Source of the DNA: Bradyrhizobium ottawaense
GTDB lineage: Bacteria; Pseudomonadota; Alphaproteobacteria; Rhizobiales; Xanthobacteraceae
DNA length: 64,000 nucleotides
Reading direction: 5' to 3'
Assembly: GCF_002278135.3 (NCBI RefSeq)
Contig: NZ_CP029425.2
Span: forward strand, 5,866,001-5,930,000
Shown here: piece by piece, positions 1 through 8,415 of the stretch
Position numbering within the stretch: position 1 is the first letter of the stretch
Layout of the letters: each line of letters begins with the position of its first letter
Notes under the pieces: model-generated
Told to the model about the DNA's origin: nothing
Databases searched by the model: none
What the model saw: only the letters and a program-made list of their open reading frames with translations
Program-made: the position numbers and the translations under genes

Positions 1-1413
1 GTCGCGCTCCTGATCGCGCTCGGCTTCGAATTCGTCAACGGCTTCCACGACACCGCCAATGCGGTGGCGACCGTGATCTACACCCATTCGCTGCCGGCCG
101 AAGTCGCGGTGATGTGGTCGGGCTTCTTCAACTTCCTCGGCGTGCTCATGTCCTCCGGCGCGGTCGCCTTCGGCATCGTCTCGCTGCTGCCGGTCGAGCT
201 GATCCTGCAGGTCGGCTCCAGCGCCGGCTTCGCGATGGTGTTCGCGCTGCTGATCGCCGCGATCCTGTGGAATCTCGGCACCTGGTTCTTCGGCCTGCCC
301 GCCTCCTCCTCGCACACGCTGATCGGCTCGATCATCGGCGTCGGCGTCGCCAACGCCGTCATGCGCGGCCGCGACGGCACCTCGGGCGTGGACTGGACCA
401 AGGCGACCGAGATCGGCTACGCGCTGCTGCTGTCGCCGCTGTTCGGCTTCATCTGCGCCGCGACGCTGCTGCTGCTGCTCAAGTTCATCGTGCGCAACCC
501 GGCCCTGTATGCTGCGCCCGAAGGCAACAAGGCGCCGCCGCTCTGGATCCGCGGCCTGCTGATCGCGACCTGCACCGGCGTCAGCTTCGCGCACGGTTCG
601 AACGACGGCCAGAAGGGCATGGGCCTGATCATGCTGATCCTGATCGGTACCGTGCCGACCGCCTACGCGCTCAACCGCGCACTGCCGGAATCCCAGGTCG
701 CCCAGTTCCAGAAGGTCTCGGATGCTGCTTCCAAGGTGATCGCGGCCAAGGGTGCCGGTCACTCGATCATCGGCGATCCCCGTCCTGCGGTGACCCAGTA
801 CATCACCTCGCACCACATCAGCGAAGGCACCTACCCCTCGCTGTCGGTGCTGGTGAAGGATGTCGGCGACCAGGTCGCGAAATACGGCTCGCTCAACAAG
901 GTGCCGGCGGAAGTGGTCGGCAACACCCGTAACGACATGTACCTGACCTCGGAAGCGATCCGCTTCCTGATGAAGGACAAGGAAAACGAGCTCAACAAGG
1001 AAGAGGTCGCGACCTTGAACGCCTACAAGGGCGGGCTCGACAGCGCCACGAAGTTCATCCCGACCTGGGTGAAGGTCGCCGTCGCCATCGCGCTCGGCCT
1101 CGGCACCATGATCGGCTGGAAGCGCATCGTCATCACGGTCGGCGAGAAGATCGGCAAGAGCCATTTGACCTACGCACAAGGCGCCTCGGCCGAGCTGGTG
1201 GCCGCCGCTACGATCGGCGCCGCCGACGTGTTCGGCCTGCCGGTTTCGACCACGCATGTGCTGTCGTCGGGCGTCGCCGGCACCATGGCGGCCAACGGCT
1301 CGGGCTTGCAAATGGCGACCATCCGCAATTTGCTGATGGCCTGGGTGCTGACGCTGCCCTGCGCGATCATGCTGTCGGCCACGCTCTACGTGATCTTCTC
1401 GCGGATGTTCTGA
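1..1413 (+). CDS. pit: Inorganic phosphate permease, PiT family (5' end outside window)
   Basis: Inner-membrane phosphate/cation symporter. The frame is open from base 1 and the start codon lies upstream, so 470 residues are visible. The PiT signature GFHDTANAVATVIYT is at visible residues 14-28. The internal SFAHGSNDGQKGMG is near residue 195, and the C-terminal GLPVSTTHVLSSGVAG near 414. The repeated glycine/asparagine motifs in two halves and the many hydrophobic segments are typical of the family, and a full protein is usually about 500 residues. A hairpin with a T-run follows the stop codon. Family assignment is firm; the exact substrate (phosphate versus sulfate) is by family knowledge. 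Confidence 0.93.
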   Translation, partial: VALLIALGFEFVNGFHDTANAVATVIYTHSLPAEVAVMWSGFFNFLGVLMSSGAVAFGIVSLLPVELILQVGSSAGFAMVFALLIAAILWNLGTWFFGLPASSSHTLIGSIIGVGVANAVMRGRDGTSGVDWTKATEIGYALLLSPLFGFICAATLLLLLKFIVRNPALYAAPEGNKAPPLWIRGLLIATCTGVSFAHGSNDGQKGMGLIMLILIGTVPTAYALNRALPESQVAQFQKVSDAASKVIAAKGAGHSIIGDPRPAVTQYITSHHISEGTYPSLSVLVKDVGDQVAKYGSLNKVPAEVVGNTRNDMYLTSEAIRFLMKDKENELNKEEVATLNAYKGGLDSATKFIPTWVKVAVAIALGLGTMIGWKRIVITVGEKIGKSHLTYAQGASAELVAAATIGAADVFGLPVSTTHVLSSGVAGTMAANGSGLQMATIRNLLMAWVLTLPCAIMLSATLYVIFSRMF

Positions 1414-1436
1414 GAAGAACGACACTCATCAACGCG

Positions 1437-1463
1437 AATGGCCGGGCTTGTCCCGGCCATTTG
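1437..1463 (+). terminator. Rho-independent-type terminator after the phosphate permease
   Basis: A perfect 10-bp stem (AATGGCCGGG at 1437-1446 pairing with CCCGGCCATT at 1452-1461) with a 5-nt loop is followed by a short T-rich stretch. Its arms are the same motif as the dispersed repeats at 2.8 and 57.3 kb, so this terminator may be a co-opted repeat end. Confidence 0.6.
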
Positions 1464-1474
1464 CATTCCAGGTT

Positions 1475-1555
1475 GTCATTCCGGGGTGGTCCGCAGGACC
1501 GAACCCGGAATCTCGAGATCCCGGGTTCGCCTCTGCGAGGCGCTCCGGGATGACG
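1475..1555. repeat. Palindromic intergenic repeat (CATTCCGGGG type)
   Basis: An imperfect palindrome running from GTCATTCCGGGG to CTCCGGGATGACG, with an inner inverted pair GAACCCGGAATCTCGAGATCCCGGGTTC interrupted in the middle (CTCGAG centre). It fills the space between two convergent genes. I recall similar elements as common intergenic repeats in Bradyrhizobium and Rhodopseudomonas. No coding potential. Confidence 0.6.
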
Positions 1556-1562
1556 TCGGTAG

Positions 1563-2732
1563 TCACGCCGCCAGCGATTCCTCGACCAGCTTCACCCAGT
1601 AGGACGTGCCGAACACGATCGCCTCGTCGTTGAAATTGTAGGCGGGGTGATGCAGGCCGGCGCTGTCGCCGTTGCCGCAGAAGATGAAGGCGCCGGGTCG
1701 CGCTTCCAGCATGTAGGCGAAATCCTCGCCGCCCATCAGCGGCGGCATTTCGTGCACGTTGGCATCGCCAGCAACCTGCTTTGCAATGCGGCGCGCAACC
1801 TCGGTCTCCGCGGCGTGGTTGTTCACCACGGGGTAATTGCGGTGATAACGCAGGTCGATCTTCGCGCCGGTGATCTGCGCGACGCCCGCCACCACTTCAT
1901 GCACGCGCTTCTCGACCAGCTTGCGCACCTCGGGCGAGAGCGTGCGGATGGTGCCCTTCAGTGTCGCGGTCTGCGGAATGACGTTGCGGGCGTTGCCGGC
2001 GTGGAATTCGCAAATCGAGATCACGGCCGATTCCAGCGGATCGACGCTGCGCGCGACGATCGACTGCAGCGCGGTAATCACCTGCGCACCGACCAGGACG
2101 GAATCCACGCATTTGTGCGGACGCGCAGCATGACCGCCGAGGCCCTCGATCATGATGTCGACCTCGTCGGTCGCCGCCATGATCGGGCCCGGCCGGATCG
2201 CGAACGAGCCGATCGGAATACCGGGGCCATTGTGCATGCCGTAGACCTGCTCGATGCCGAAGCGCTCCATCAGGCCGTCCTTGACCATGGCTGCGCCGCC
2301 GGCGCCGCCCTCCTCGGCGGGCTGGAAGATCACGACCGCATCGCCGGCGAAATTGCGGGTTTCGGCGAGGTAGCGGGCGGCCCCGAGCAGCATCGCGGTG
2401 TGGCCGTCATGGCCACAGGCGTGCATCTTGCCCGGGGTCTTGGAGGCGTAAGGCAGGTTGGTCTGCTCCTCGACGGGCAGCGCATCCATGTCGGCACGCA
2501 GGCCGATGGTCTTCAGCCCCTCGCCGGCCGGCTTGCTGCCCTTGATCACGCCGACCACGCCGGTCTGGCCGAGCCCGGTCACGACCTCGTCGCAGCCGAA
2601 CTCACGCAGCCGGTCCGCAACGAATGCTGCAGTGCGATGAACATCGTACAGCAGCTCGGGATGCTCGTGGATGTCCCGGCGCCAGGCCTGAATATCGGGT
2701 TGAAGGTCGGCGACGCGGTTCACGATGGGCAT
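1563..2732 (-). CDS. M20 family amidohydrolase (hippurate hydrolase / aminoacylase type)
   Basis: Cytoplasmic zinc peptidase-fold enzyme that hydrolyses N-acyl amino acids or related amides; the substrate cannot be read from sequence. At 389 residues it is the normal length for the HipO/AmhX group. Metal-binding motifs are clear: HACGHDGH at 104-111, QPAEEGG at 137-143, MGGEDF near 337 and HHPAYNFND near 365. The start gives MPIVNRVADLQPDIQAWRRDIHEHPEL, with the usual RRDIHxHPEL motif. It converges with the phosphate permease and is divergent from the GMC oxidoreductase. No signal peptide. Confidence 0.9.
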   Translation of the reverse strand: MPIVNRVADLQPDIQAWRRDIHEHPELLYDVHRTAAFVADRLREFGCDEVVTGLGQTGVVGVIKGSKPAGEGLKTIGLRADMDALPVEEQTNLPYASKTPGKMHACGHDGHTAMLLGAARYLAETRNFAGDAVVIFQPAEEGGAGGAAMVKDGLMERFGIEQVYGMHNGPGIPIGSFAIRPGPIMAATDEVDIMIEGLGGHAARPHKCVDSVLVGAQVITALQSIVARSVDPLESAVISICEFHAGNARNVIPQTATLKGTIRTLSPEVRKLVEKRVHEVVAGVAQITGAKIDLRYHRNYPVVNNHAAETEVARRIAKQVAGDANVHEMPPLMGGEDFAYMLEARPGAFIFCGNGDSAGLHHPAYNFNDEAIVFGTSYWVKLVEESLAA

Positions 2733-2827
2733 GGAGGGTCTCGAGCTTTGTTGAAAATGCAGGACTGTCTACCATGCAAGCGCCAGTCCACCCAACTGCC
2801 GCGGGCCGAGGGTAACCCCTGTCCTCT

Positions 2828-2925
2828 CGTCATGGCCGGGCTTGGCGCCAGCTTGTCTTGGCCATCCACGTCTGACTATTAGGATAGAAAGTGCGTGGAT
2901 GCCCGGGACAAGCCCGGACATGACG
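2828..2925. repeat. Palindromic repeat, GGCCGGGCTTG type, copy 1
   Basis: Imperfect long inverted repeat: the left arm carries CGTCATGGCCGGGCTTG and CCATCCACG, the right arm CGTGGATGCCCGGGACAAG followed by CCCGGACATGACG. The same arrangement occurs at 57256-57342 and a half-copy forms the terminator at 1437-1463. It lies in the divergent gap between the M20 hydrolase and the GMC oxidoreductase. Confidence 0.75.
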
Positions 2926-2946
2926 CGCTGGTTGGGTGGAAGCAGA

Positions 2947-4566
2947 ATGCCGAGACGGCTCGAAGGTGAATTTGACTACATTGTCGTCGGAGCAGGTACG
3001 GCGGGCTGCATCGTCGCCAACCGGCTGTCGGCGGATCCCGGCAATCGCGTCCTCGTCCTCGAAGCTGGCGGCGACGACAACTGGATCTGGTTCCACATCC
3101 CGGTCGGCTATCTCTTTGCGATCGGCAATCCGCGCTCGGACTGGATGTTCAAGACCGAGGCCGAGCCCGGCCTGAACGGCCGTTCGCTCGCCTATCCGCG
3201 CGGCAAGGTGATCGGCGGCTGCTCGGCGATCAATGCCATGATCTCGATGCGCGGCCAGGCCGCCGATTATGATCACTGGCGGCAACTCGGCATGACCGGC
3301 TGGGGCTATGACGACGTGCTGCCGCTGTTCAAGAAGCTCGAGGATCACTTCCTCGGCGCCAGCGAGCATCACGGCGCCGGGGGCGGCTGGCGCATCGAGG
3401 CGCCGCGGCTGTCATGGGACGTTCTCGATGCCGTCGGGGATGCCGCCGAGGAGATGGGCATCAAGCGCATCCCGGATTTCAACACCGGCGACAATGAAGG
3501 CACCAGCTATTTCCACGTCAACCAGAAGCGCGGCCGGCGCTGGTCGTCGGCACGCGGCTTCCTCAAGCCCGCCTTGAGGCGCCCGAACCTGCGGCTCGAG
3601 AAGCATGTGCTGGTCGACCGCGTCATCATCGAGCGGGGCCGCGCCGTCGGCGTGCGCTTCATCCAGAACGGCGAGATGATCGAAGCGCGTGCGAAACGCG
3701 AAGTGATCCTGTCGGCCGGCTCGATCGGCTCGGTGCAGGTGCTGCATCGCTCCGGCATCGGCCCCGCCGACTGGCTGTCGCCGCTCGGCATCGACATCGT
3801 CATGGACAAGCCCGGTGTGGGGCGCAATCTGCAGGACCACCTCCAGCAGCGTGCGATCTACAAGGTCGAGGGCGTGCGCACGCTGAACGAGACCTATTAC
3901 AATCTGTTCCGCCGCGGCCTGATGGGGCTCGACTACGCCTTCCGCCGCCGCGGTCCCCTGACCATGGCGCCGTCGCAGCTCGGCATCTTCACGCGCTCCG
4001 ATGCGACACGCGCACGCGCCAACATCCAGTTCCACGTGCAACCGCTGTCGCTCGACAAGTTCGGTGATCCCCTGCACCGTTTCCCCGCCATCACGGTCAG
4101 CGCCTGCAATCTCCAGCCGACCTCGCGCGGCACCGTGCGGCTGCGTTCGGCGAGCCCCGACGAGAAGCCGATCATCGCGCCGAATTATCTGTCGACCGAC
4201 GACGACCGCCAGGTCGGCGCCGACGCCATCCGCACCACGCGCCGCCTGATGCAGCAGAAGGCCCTGGCACGATATCGCCCGAGCGAATATCTGCCGGGTC
4301 CCTCCGTCGGCGATGACGACGCCTCGCTCGCAAAGGCTGCCGGCGATATCGGCACCACCATCTTCCACCCCGTCGGCACGGCGAAGATGGGCGCCGTAAG
4401 CGATCCGATGGCCGTGGTCGACGAGCGGCTGCGCTTCTATGGCCTCAGCGGCTTGCGCATTGTCGACGCCTCGATCATGCCGACCATCACGTCGGGCAAC
4501 ACCAACACGCCGACGGCGATGATCGCCGAGAAGGGCGCGGCGATGATCTTGGAGGATGCGAAGTAG
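2947..4566 (+). CDS. GMC family FAD-dependent alcohol/choline dehydrogenase-type oxidoreductase
   Basis: Flavoprotein that oxidises an alcohol substrate. 539 residues, close to the length of BetA-type choline dehydrogenases. The FAD-binding GAGTAG is at residues 15-20. The GMC signature PRGKVIGGCSAINAMI follows near residue 80. The C-terminal catalytic region has HPVGTAKMG and SGNTNTPTAMIAEKGA. An upstream in-frame start at 2842 would add about 35 residues translated from a palindromic repeat, so I chose ATG 2947 (MPRRLEGEFDYIVVGAG). The next gene starts 12 nt after the stop, suggesting co-transcription with the hydrolase. Substrate unknown. Confidence 0.9.
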   Translation: MPRRLEGEFDYIVVGAGTAGCIVANRLSADPGNRVLVLEAGGDDNWIWFHIPVGYLFAIGNPRSDWMFKTEAEPGLNGRSLAYPRGKVIGGCSAINAMISMRGQAADYDHWRQLGMTGWGYDDVLPLFKKLEDHFLGASEHHGAGGGWRIEAPRLSWDVLDAVGDAAEEMGIKRIPDFNTGDNEGTSYFHVNQKRGRRWSSARGFLKPALRRPNLRLEKHVLVDRVIIERGRAVGVRFIQNGEMIEARAKREVILSAGSIGSVQVLHRSGIGPADWLSPLGIDIVMDKPGVGRNLQDHLQQRAIYKVEGVRTLNETYYNLFRRGLMGLDYAFRRRGPLTMAPSQLGIFTRSDATRARANIQFHVQPLSLDKFGDPLHRFPAITVSACNLQPTSRGTVRLRSASPDEKPIIAPNYLSTDDDRQVGADAIRTTRRLMQQKALARYRPSEYLPGPSVGDDDASLAKAAGDIGTTIFHPVGTAKMGAVSDPMAVVDERLRFYGLSGLRIVDASIMPTITSGNTNTPTAMIAEKGAAMILEDAK

Positions 4567-4578
4567 CATCCTGTCGGC

Positions 4579-5460
4579 ATGATCAATCCCCACCGCTTTT
4601 CAATCGGCCCTGCCGCCGCAGAGATCGCCATGCTGCAATGGGGCGAGAGCGGCAAGCCACCTGCCCTGCTCGTTCATGGCACCGGCTTCGTCGCCGACGT
4701 CTGGGACGAAGTCGCGCGCGAGCTTGCATCGACCTACACCGTCTATGCACTCGACCGCCGCGGCCACGGCGCCAGCCACAAGCCCGGCGTCTATCAGTTC
4801 CTGGACTATGCGGAGGATGTTTGCCGGGTGGTCGATGCGATCGGCTTGCGAGACGTCTACGGCATCGGCCACAGTGCGGGCGCGACCGATCTCCTGCTCG
4901 CGGCAAAACTCTTGCCCGGACGCTTCACACGCCTGTTCGTGATGGAGCCGACCATCATGGACCCGCGCGCGGCGCGCGCCGGAGGGTTGGACGAGGAATC
5001 CTTATCGCGAGTAGAGGGCACGCTACGTCGACGCGCCGAGTTCGACAGTGCCGATGCCGTCTTCGAACGCTATCGCACCGCGCCAGCGTTTGCAGATTGG
5101 ACCGTGACCTCGCTTCGGGCCTATGTGCGCCACGGCTTCGTGCCGCTGGAGAATGGCCGGGTGCGGCTCTGCTGTACACCGGAGACCGAGGCGGCGATCC
5201 TGCGCCCGATCTACGAAGCGATGGCGCAGGTTTACGTTGGCGATGCCCGCGGTAATCCGTTTGGGTTGCTCGCCGAGATCGACTGTCCCGTGCGCGTCAC
5301 GACCGCTGCGAAGTCGGGGCCGATCTATTGGGAGATGGCGCGGCGCGCGGTGGCGCTGATTCCGCAGGTCAGCACGATGGTGTTCGAGGACGCCGGGCAT
5401 TGTGTGGCGCAGGAAGCGCCCACGGCCGTGGTGGAGGCTGTGCGAGAATTCGCGAAGTAG
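4579..5460 (+). CDS. Alpha/beta hydrolase
   Basis: Soluble serine hydrolase of the alpha/beta fold, 293 residues. The oxyanion-side motif LVHGTGFVADVWDEV is near residue 32, the nucleophile elbow GHSAG at 97-101 (Ser99), and the catalytic histidine in FEDAGHCVAQE near residue 274. DRRGHGAS around 59-66 is typical of the group that includes esterases and lactonases. It begins 12 nt after the GMC oxidoreductase, so the two probably act in one catabolic step series. The substrate cannot be inferred. Confidence 0.88.
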   Translation: MINPHRFSIGPAAAEIAMLQWGESGKPPALLVHGTGFVADVWDEVARELASTYTVYALDRRGHGASHKPGVYQFLDYAEDVCRVVDAIGLRDVYGIGHSAGATDLLLAAKLLPGRFTRLFVMEPTIMDPRAARAGGLDEESLSRVEGTLRRRAEFDSADAVFERYRTAPAFADWTVTSLRAYVRHGFVPLENGRVRLCCTPETEAAILRPIYEAMAQVYVGDARGNPFGLLAEIDCPVRVTTAAKSGPIYWEMARRAVALIPQVSTMVFEDAGHCVAQEAPTAVVEAVREFAK

Positions 5461-5462
5461 GT

Positions 5463-5600
5463 CTCGTGCCCCGGACGCGGCGCGCCACGCAGTGGTGCGC
5501 CGCTGAGCCGGGGCCCATCTCACCGCGTAACGTGAGGCCTTCCGGGTCCCGGCTCTGCAACGCATCACCAAGAGGTGCTGCGTTGCGTCCGGGACACGAG
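5463..5600. repeat. Palindromic repeat, CTCGTGYCCCGGACGC type, copy 1
   Basis: About 138 bp bounded by CTCGTGCCCCGGACGC and GCGTCCGGGACACGAG, which are inverted copies with one mismatch. The inside contains GAGCCGGGGCCC and GGGTCCCGGCTC, a second inverted pair. Two further copies lie at 16558-16695 and 60959-61096. It occupies the 236-bp gap before the metallophosphoesterase. Confidence 0.8.
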
Positions 5601-5696
5601 CCGCCCTCACGAAATCGTCATCACCTCCCGCGAATAAGTCCCCTCCTCCCCCAATCACCTCTCCGACGCCCAATTCCGGGCAAGCGGAGATGCGCG

Positions 5697-6641
5697 ATGA
5701 GCGGACATGATCACGGCGACGACGGCGTCAGCCGCCGCAAGGTGCTGGAATGCATGACCTGGGCCGGCACCGGGGTGCTCTGGACGGTCACCGGCGGCGT
5801 GCCGCGCTCGCTCGGCATCATCGATTCCGCGCAGGCCGCGACCGCGGCCGTGCCCGGCATGAGCTTCCTCCAGATCAGCGACAGCCATGTCGGCTTCGAC
5901 AAGCCGGCCAATCCCAACGCACTCGGCACGCTGGAGGAGGCTGTGGGCAAGATCAACGCGATGCCGGCCAAACCGTCCTTCATGATCCACACTGGCGACA
6001 TCACCCATCTGTCCAAGGCCGCCGAATTCGACAATGCCGAGCGCATCATCTCGCAGAGCAAGCTCGACGTGCACTACGTACCGGGCGAACACGACTTCCT
6101 CGACGAGGAGGTGAAATTTTATCGCGAGCGTTACGGGCGCGGCACCAAGGGCCAGGGTTGGTACTCGTTCGACGCCGGCGGCGTGCACTTCATCGGCCTC
6201 GTCAACGTCGTCGACCTCAAGGCCGGGGGTCTTGGCAATCTCGGCGCCGAGCAGCTCGCCTGGCTCCAGGACGATCTGCGCGGCAAGTCGAAATCGACAC
6301 CGATCGTGCTGTTCGCGCACATCCCGCTCTGGACCGTCTATCCGGAATGGGGCTGGGGCACCGAAGACGGCGGCCGCGCGCTGGAACAGGTGAAAGGCTT
6401 CGGCTCGGTCACCGTGCTGAACGGCCACATCCACCAGGTGATGCAGAAGGTCGAGGGTAACGTCACCTTCCACACCGCGCGCTCGACTGCTTTCCCGCAG
6501 CCAGCGCCGGGAGCTGCCCCCTCGCCCGGACCGATGAAGGTTGAGGACACAAAACTGCGCTCCATGCTCGGCGTTGCCAGCATCAACTTCAAGCAGAACG
6601 AGCAGCGGCTCGCGATCATCGACACGCCGCTCCAGGGCTAG
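5697..6641 (+). CDS. Tat-exported calcineurin-like metallophosphoesterase
   Basis: Predicted periplasmic phosphoesterase, 314 residues. A twin-arginine signal begins with SRRKVLECMTWAG at residues 12-24. The metallophosphoesterase motifs occur in order: ISDSHVG near 60, HTGDITH near 100, PGEHD (the usual GNHD block with E for N), FAHIPLW and NGHIHQ. ATG 5697 is chosen because it places the RR motif at the N-terminus; the longer frame runs through the upstream repeat. It starts a four-gene unit with cupredoxin (14-nt gap), ECF sigma and anti-sigma. Substrate unknown; a metal-stress or redox role is inferred only from neighbours. Confidence 0.88.
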   Translation: MSGHDHGDDGVSRRKVLECMTWAGTGVLWTVTGGVPRSLGIIDSAQAATAAVPGMSFLQISDSHVGFDKPANPNALGTLEEAVGKINAMPAKPSFMIHTGDITHLSKAAEFDNAERIISQSKLDVHYVPGEHDFLDEEVKFYRERYGRGTKGQGWYSFDAGGVHFIGLVNVVDLKAGGLGNLGAEQLAWLQDDLRGKSKSTPIVLFAHIPLWTVYPEWGWGTEDGGRALEQVKGFGSVTVLNGHIHQVMQKVEGNVTFHTARSTAFPQPAPGAAPSPGPMKVEDTKLRSMLGVASINFKQNEQRLAIIDTPLQG

Positions 6642-6655
6642 GGTGGAAGCTGACA

Positions 6656-6991
6656 ATGAAGACACTCAACCGCCGCGACTTCGGCGTCGATCTCGGACTT
6701 GCTCTGGCCGCGGCCATCCTGCTGCCCGCAACAAAGGCCCGTGCCGACGACATGGACATTCATATCGACAATTTCGTGTTCCAGCCGGCCGAGCTCAAGA
6801 TCAAGACCGGCACCACCGTGACCTGGACCAACCGGGACGACATTCCGCACACCATCGTGTCGGTCGGCAAGTTCAGGTCCAAGACCCTGGACACCGACGA
6901 CAAGTTCTCGTTCACCTTCATCAACGCGGGCGACTACAAATATTTTTGTTCGCTGCACCCGCATATGACGGGGATGATCAAGGTTGAGTAA
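6656..6991 (+). CDS. Exported cupredoxin (amicyanin/pseudoazurin-like blue copper protein)
   Basis: Small type-1 copper electron carrier of 111 residues. The N-terminus MKTLNRRDFGVDLGLALAAAIL carries a twin-arginine pair and a hydrophobic core, so Tat export is likely, with the mature protein from about residue 31. Copper ligands are His65 (IPHTIV) and Cys98, His101, Met104 (CxxHxxM), exactly the amicyanin-type spacing. It lies 14 nt after the metallophosphoesterase, suggesting co-expression and a common periplasmic job. Downstream, a GC-rich hairpin separates it from the sigma gene. Confidence 0.92.
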   Translation: MKTLNRRDFGVDLGLALAAAILLPATKARADDMDIHIDNFVFQPAELKIKTGTTVTWTNRDDIPHTIVSVGKFRSKTLDTDDKFSFTFINAGDYKYFCSLHPHMTGMIKVE

Positions 6992-7018
6992 CGTCTCCAA
7001 CCAAGGCATCAACGTCTT

Positions 7019-7048
7019 GCCCGGCCGGTGGTCCCACGCCGGCCGGGC
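7019..7048 (+). promoter_or_regulatory. GC hairpin between cupredoxin and sigma-factor genes
   Basis: A perfect 10-bp inverted repeat (GCCCGGCCGG / CCGGCCGGGC) with a 10-nt loop lies 27 nt after the cupredoxin stop and has no T-tract. It could attenuate read-through or protect the upstream mRNA, giving more exported protein than sigma factor. Its position also argues against the very early TTG start (6984) for the sigma gene. Confidence 0.5.
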
Positions 7049-7094
7049 TCCTGCGTCCCCGGCGACATCAGGCGAAACGGCAAAGCGAGCGGCG

Positions 7095-7646
7095 ATGCCA
7101 CCGACAAGCGACGATCCAGACAAGGCCCGGCGTTTTCGCGAAGCGGCGCTGCCCCATCTCGACGACGTCTACACGCTCGCGCGCTATCTGCTGCGCGACG
7201 CCTCCGATGCGGAAGATGCGGTGCAGGAGTGCTATCTGCGCGCGCTGAAGCACTTCGACAGCTATCGCGGGCCGGCGATGAAGCCATGGCTGTTCGCGAT
7301 CCTGCGCAACGTCTGCAACGCAGAATACGCCCGTCGTGCGCACAGGCCCAGCGCGTTCGAGGATACGCCCGGCGCCGCCGAGCAGACGCCGATCTGGCAG
7401 GAGAGCGAGGCGAGCCCGGAGACCGAAGTGCTGCGCAGCCGCGATGCCGGCGCCATCCGCAAGCTGATCGAGGCGCTCGCCGAACCGTTCAAGGAAACCT
7501 TCGTGCTGCGCGAGATCAACAACCTGTCTTATCGTGAAATCGCAGAAGCCGTCGGCGCGCCCATCGGCACCGTGATGTCCCGCCTCGCTCGCGCCCGTGC
7601 CCTGCTGCGCGCGGCCTGGACGGCGGAAGAGGAGCAAGCGAAATGA
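7095..7646 (+). CDS. ECF-type RNA polymerase sigma factor
   Basis: Extracytoplasmic-function sigma factor of 183 residues. Region 2 is visible as LARYLLRDASDAEDAVQECYLRALKHFDSYRGP near residues 24-56, followed by MKPWLFAILRNVCNAEYARR. Region 4 is in FKETFVLREINNLSYREIAEAVGAPIGTVMSRLARARALL. ATG 7095 is preferred; TTG 6984 would overlap the cupredoxin gene and translate the hairpin. The stop overlaps the anti-sigma start by 4 nt (ATGA), so the pair is translationally coupled. It probably drives its own operon; the inducing signal is not visible. Confidence 0.9.
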   Translation: MPPTSDDPDKARRFREAALPHLDDVYTLARYLLRDASDAEDAVQECYLRALKHFDSYRGPAMKPWLFAILRNVCNAEYARRAHRPSAFEDTPGAAEQTPIWQESEASPETEVLRSRDAGAIRKLIEALAEPFKETFVLREINNLSYREIAEAVGAPIGTVMSRLARARALLRAAWTAEEEQAK

Positions 7647-8407
7647 CCTGCGACGAAGCAAGGATCATGCTTCACGCGCTGCTGGACGGCGAGCTCGACG
7701 CCGGCCATGCGCGCGAGGTCGAAGCCCATATCGCGGGCTGCCCTGGGTGCGCTGCGGAATTGGCCGCACAGCGCGAAATGCAGCGCGTGCTTGCCGACAC
7801 CGATTTGCGTTACGTCGCGCCCACCAGCCTGCGCAACAAGATCGAGGCCTCGCTGCCGAAGCCGCAGCCCCAGCCGAGCCGCCGCTCCGTGCTGCGCGGC
7901 TTTGCGATGGGCTCGGCGGTCTCCGCGCTCGCGGCAACCGGAATCGTCGCCATCGTGCTGCGCCAGGACGACCAGCAGCGCATCCTCTCGGAGGTCGTCT
8001 CCGCGCATCTGCGCTCGCTGCAGGCCGGCCACCTCACCGACGTGGTCTCGACCGACCAGCACACCGTCAAGCCGTGGTTCAACGGCAAGCTCGACGTCGC
8101 CCCGCCCGTGATCGACCTCACCGCGCAGGGTTTTAGGCTGGTCGGAGGCCGGCTCGACTATATCGACGCCCGCGCCATCGGCGCCGTCGTCTACAAGCGT
8201 CGCCAGCACGTGATCAACCTGTTCGTGGCACAGACATCGAGCACCGAGCACCAGCCGCCGAAGACCCAGACCATGCAGGGCTTCAATTGCCGCCGCTGGG
8301 GCGAGCGCGGCCTGAACTTCTGGGCCGTCAGCGACATCGGCGCCGACGAGCTCGCCGAGTTCGTCGACAAGTTCGAGGCGGCGATGAAGTCGAATGTGGA
8401 GGGATAG
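7643..8407 (+). CDS. Zinc-finger anti-sigma factor, membrane-anchored
   Basis: Partner of the upstream ECF sigma factor, 254 residues. The N-terminal cytoplasmic zinc anti-sigma motif reads EAHIAGCPGC (HxxxCxxC) near residues 29-36. A single hydrophobic stretch (FAMGSAVSALAATGIVAIVL, about 89-108) anchors it, leaving a periplasmic C-terminal domain of about 145 residues ending FWAVSDIGADELAEFV. This layout is the standard transmembrane sensor for ECF sigma factors. The periplasmic domain has two cysteine-poor halves, and what it senses is not evident. Confidence 0.9.
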   Translation: MTCDEARIMLHALLDGELDAGHAREVEAHIAGCPGCAAELAAQREMQRVLADTDLRYVAPTSLRNKIEASLPKPQPQPSRRSVLRGFAMGSAVSALAATGIVAIVLRQDDQQRILSEVVSAHLRSLQAGHLTDVVSTDQHTVKPWFNGKLDVAPPVIDLTAQGFRLVGGRLDYIDARAIGAVVYKRRQHVINLFVAQTSSTEHQPPKTQTMQGFNCRRWGERGLNFWAVSDIGADELAEFVDKFEAAMKSNVEG

Positions 8408-8415
8408 ATTCGGCC

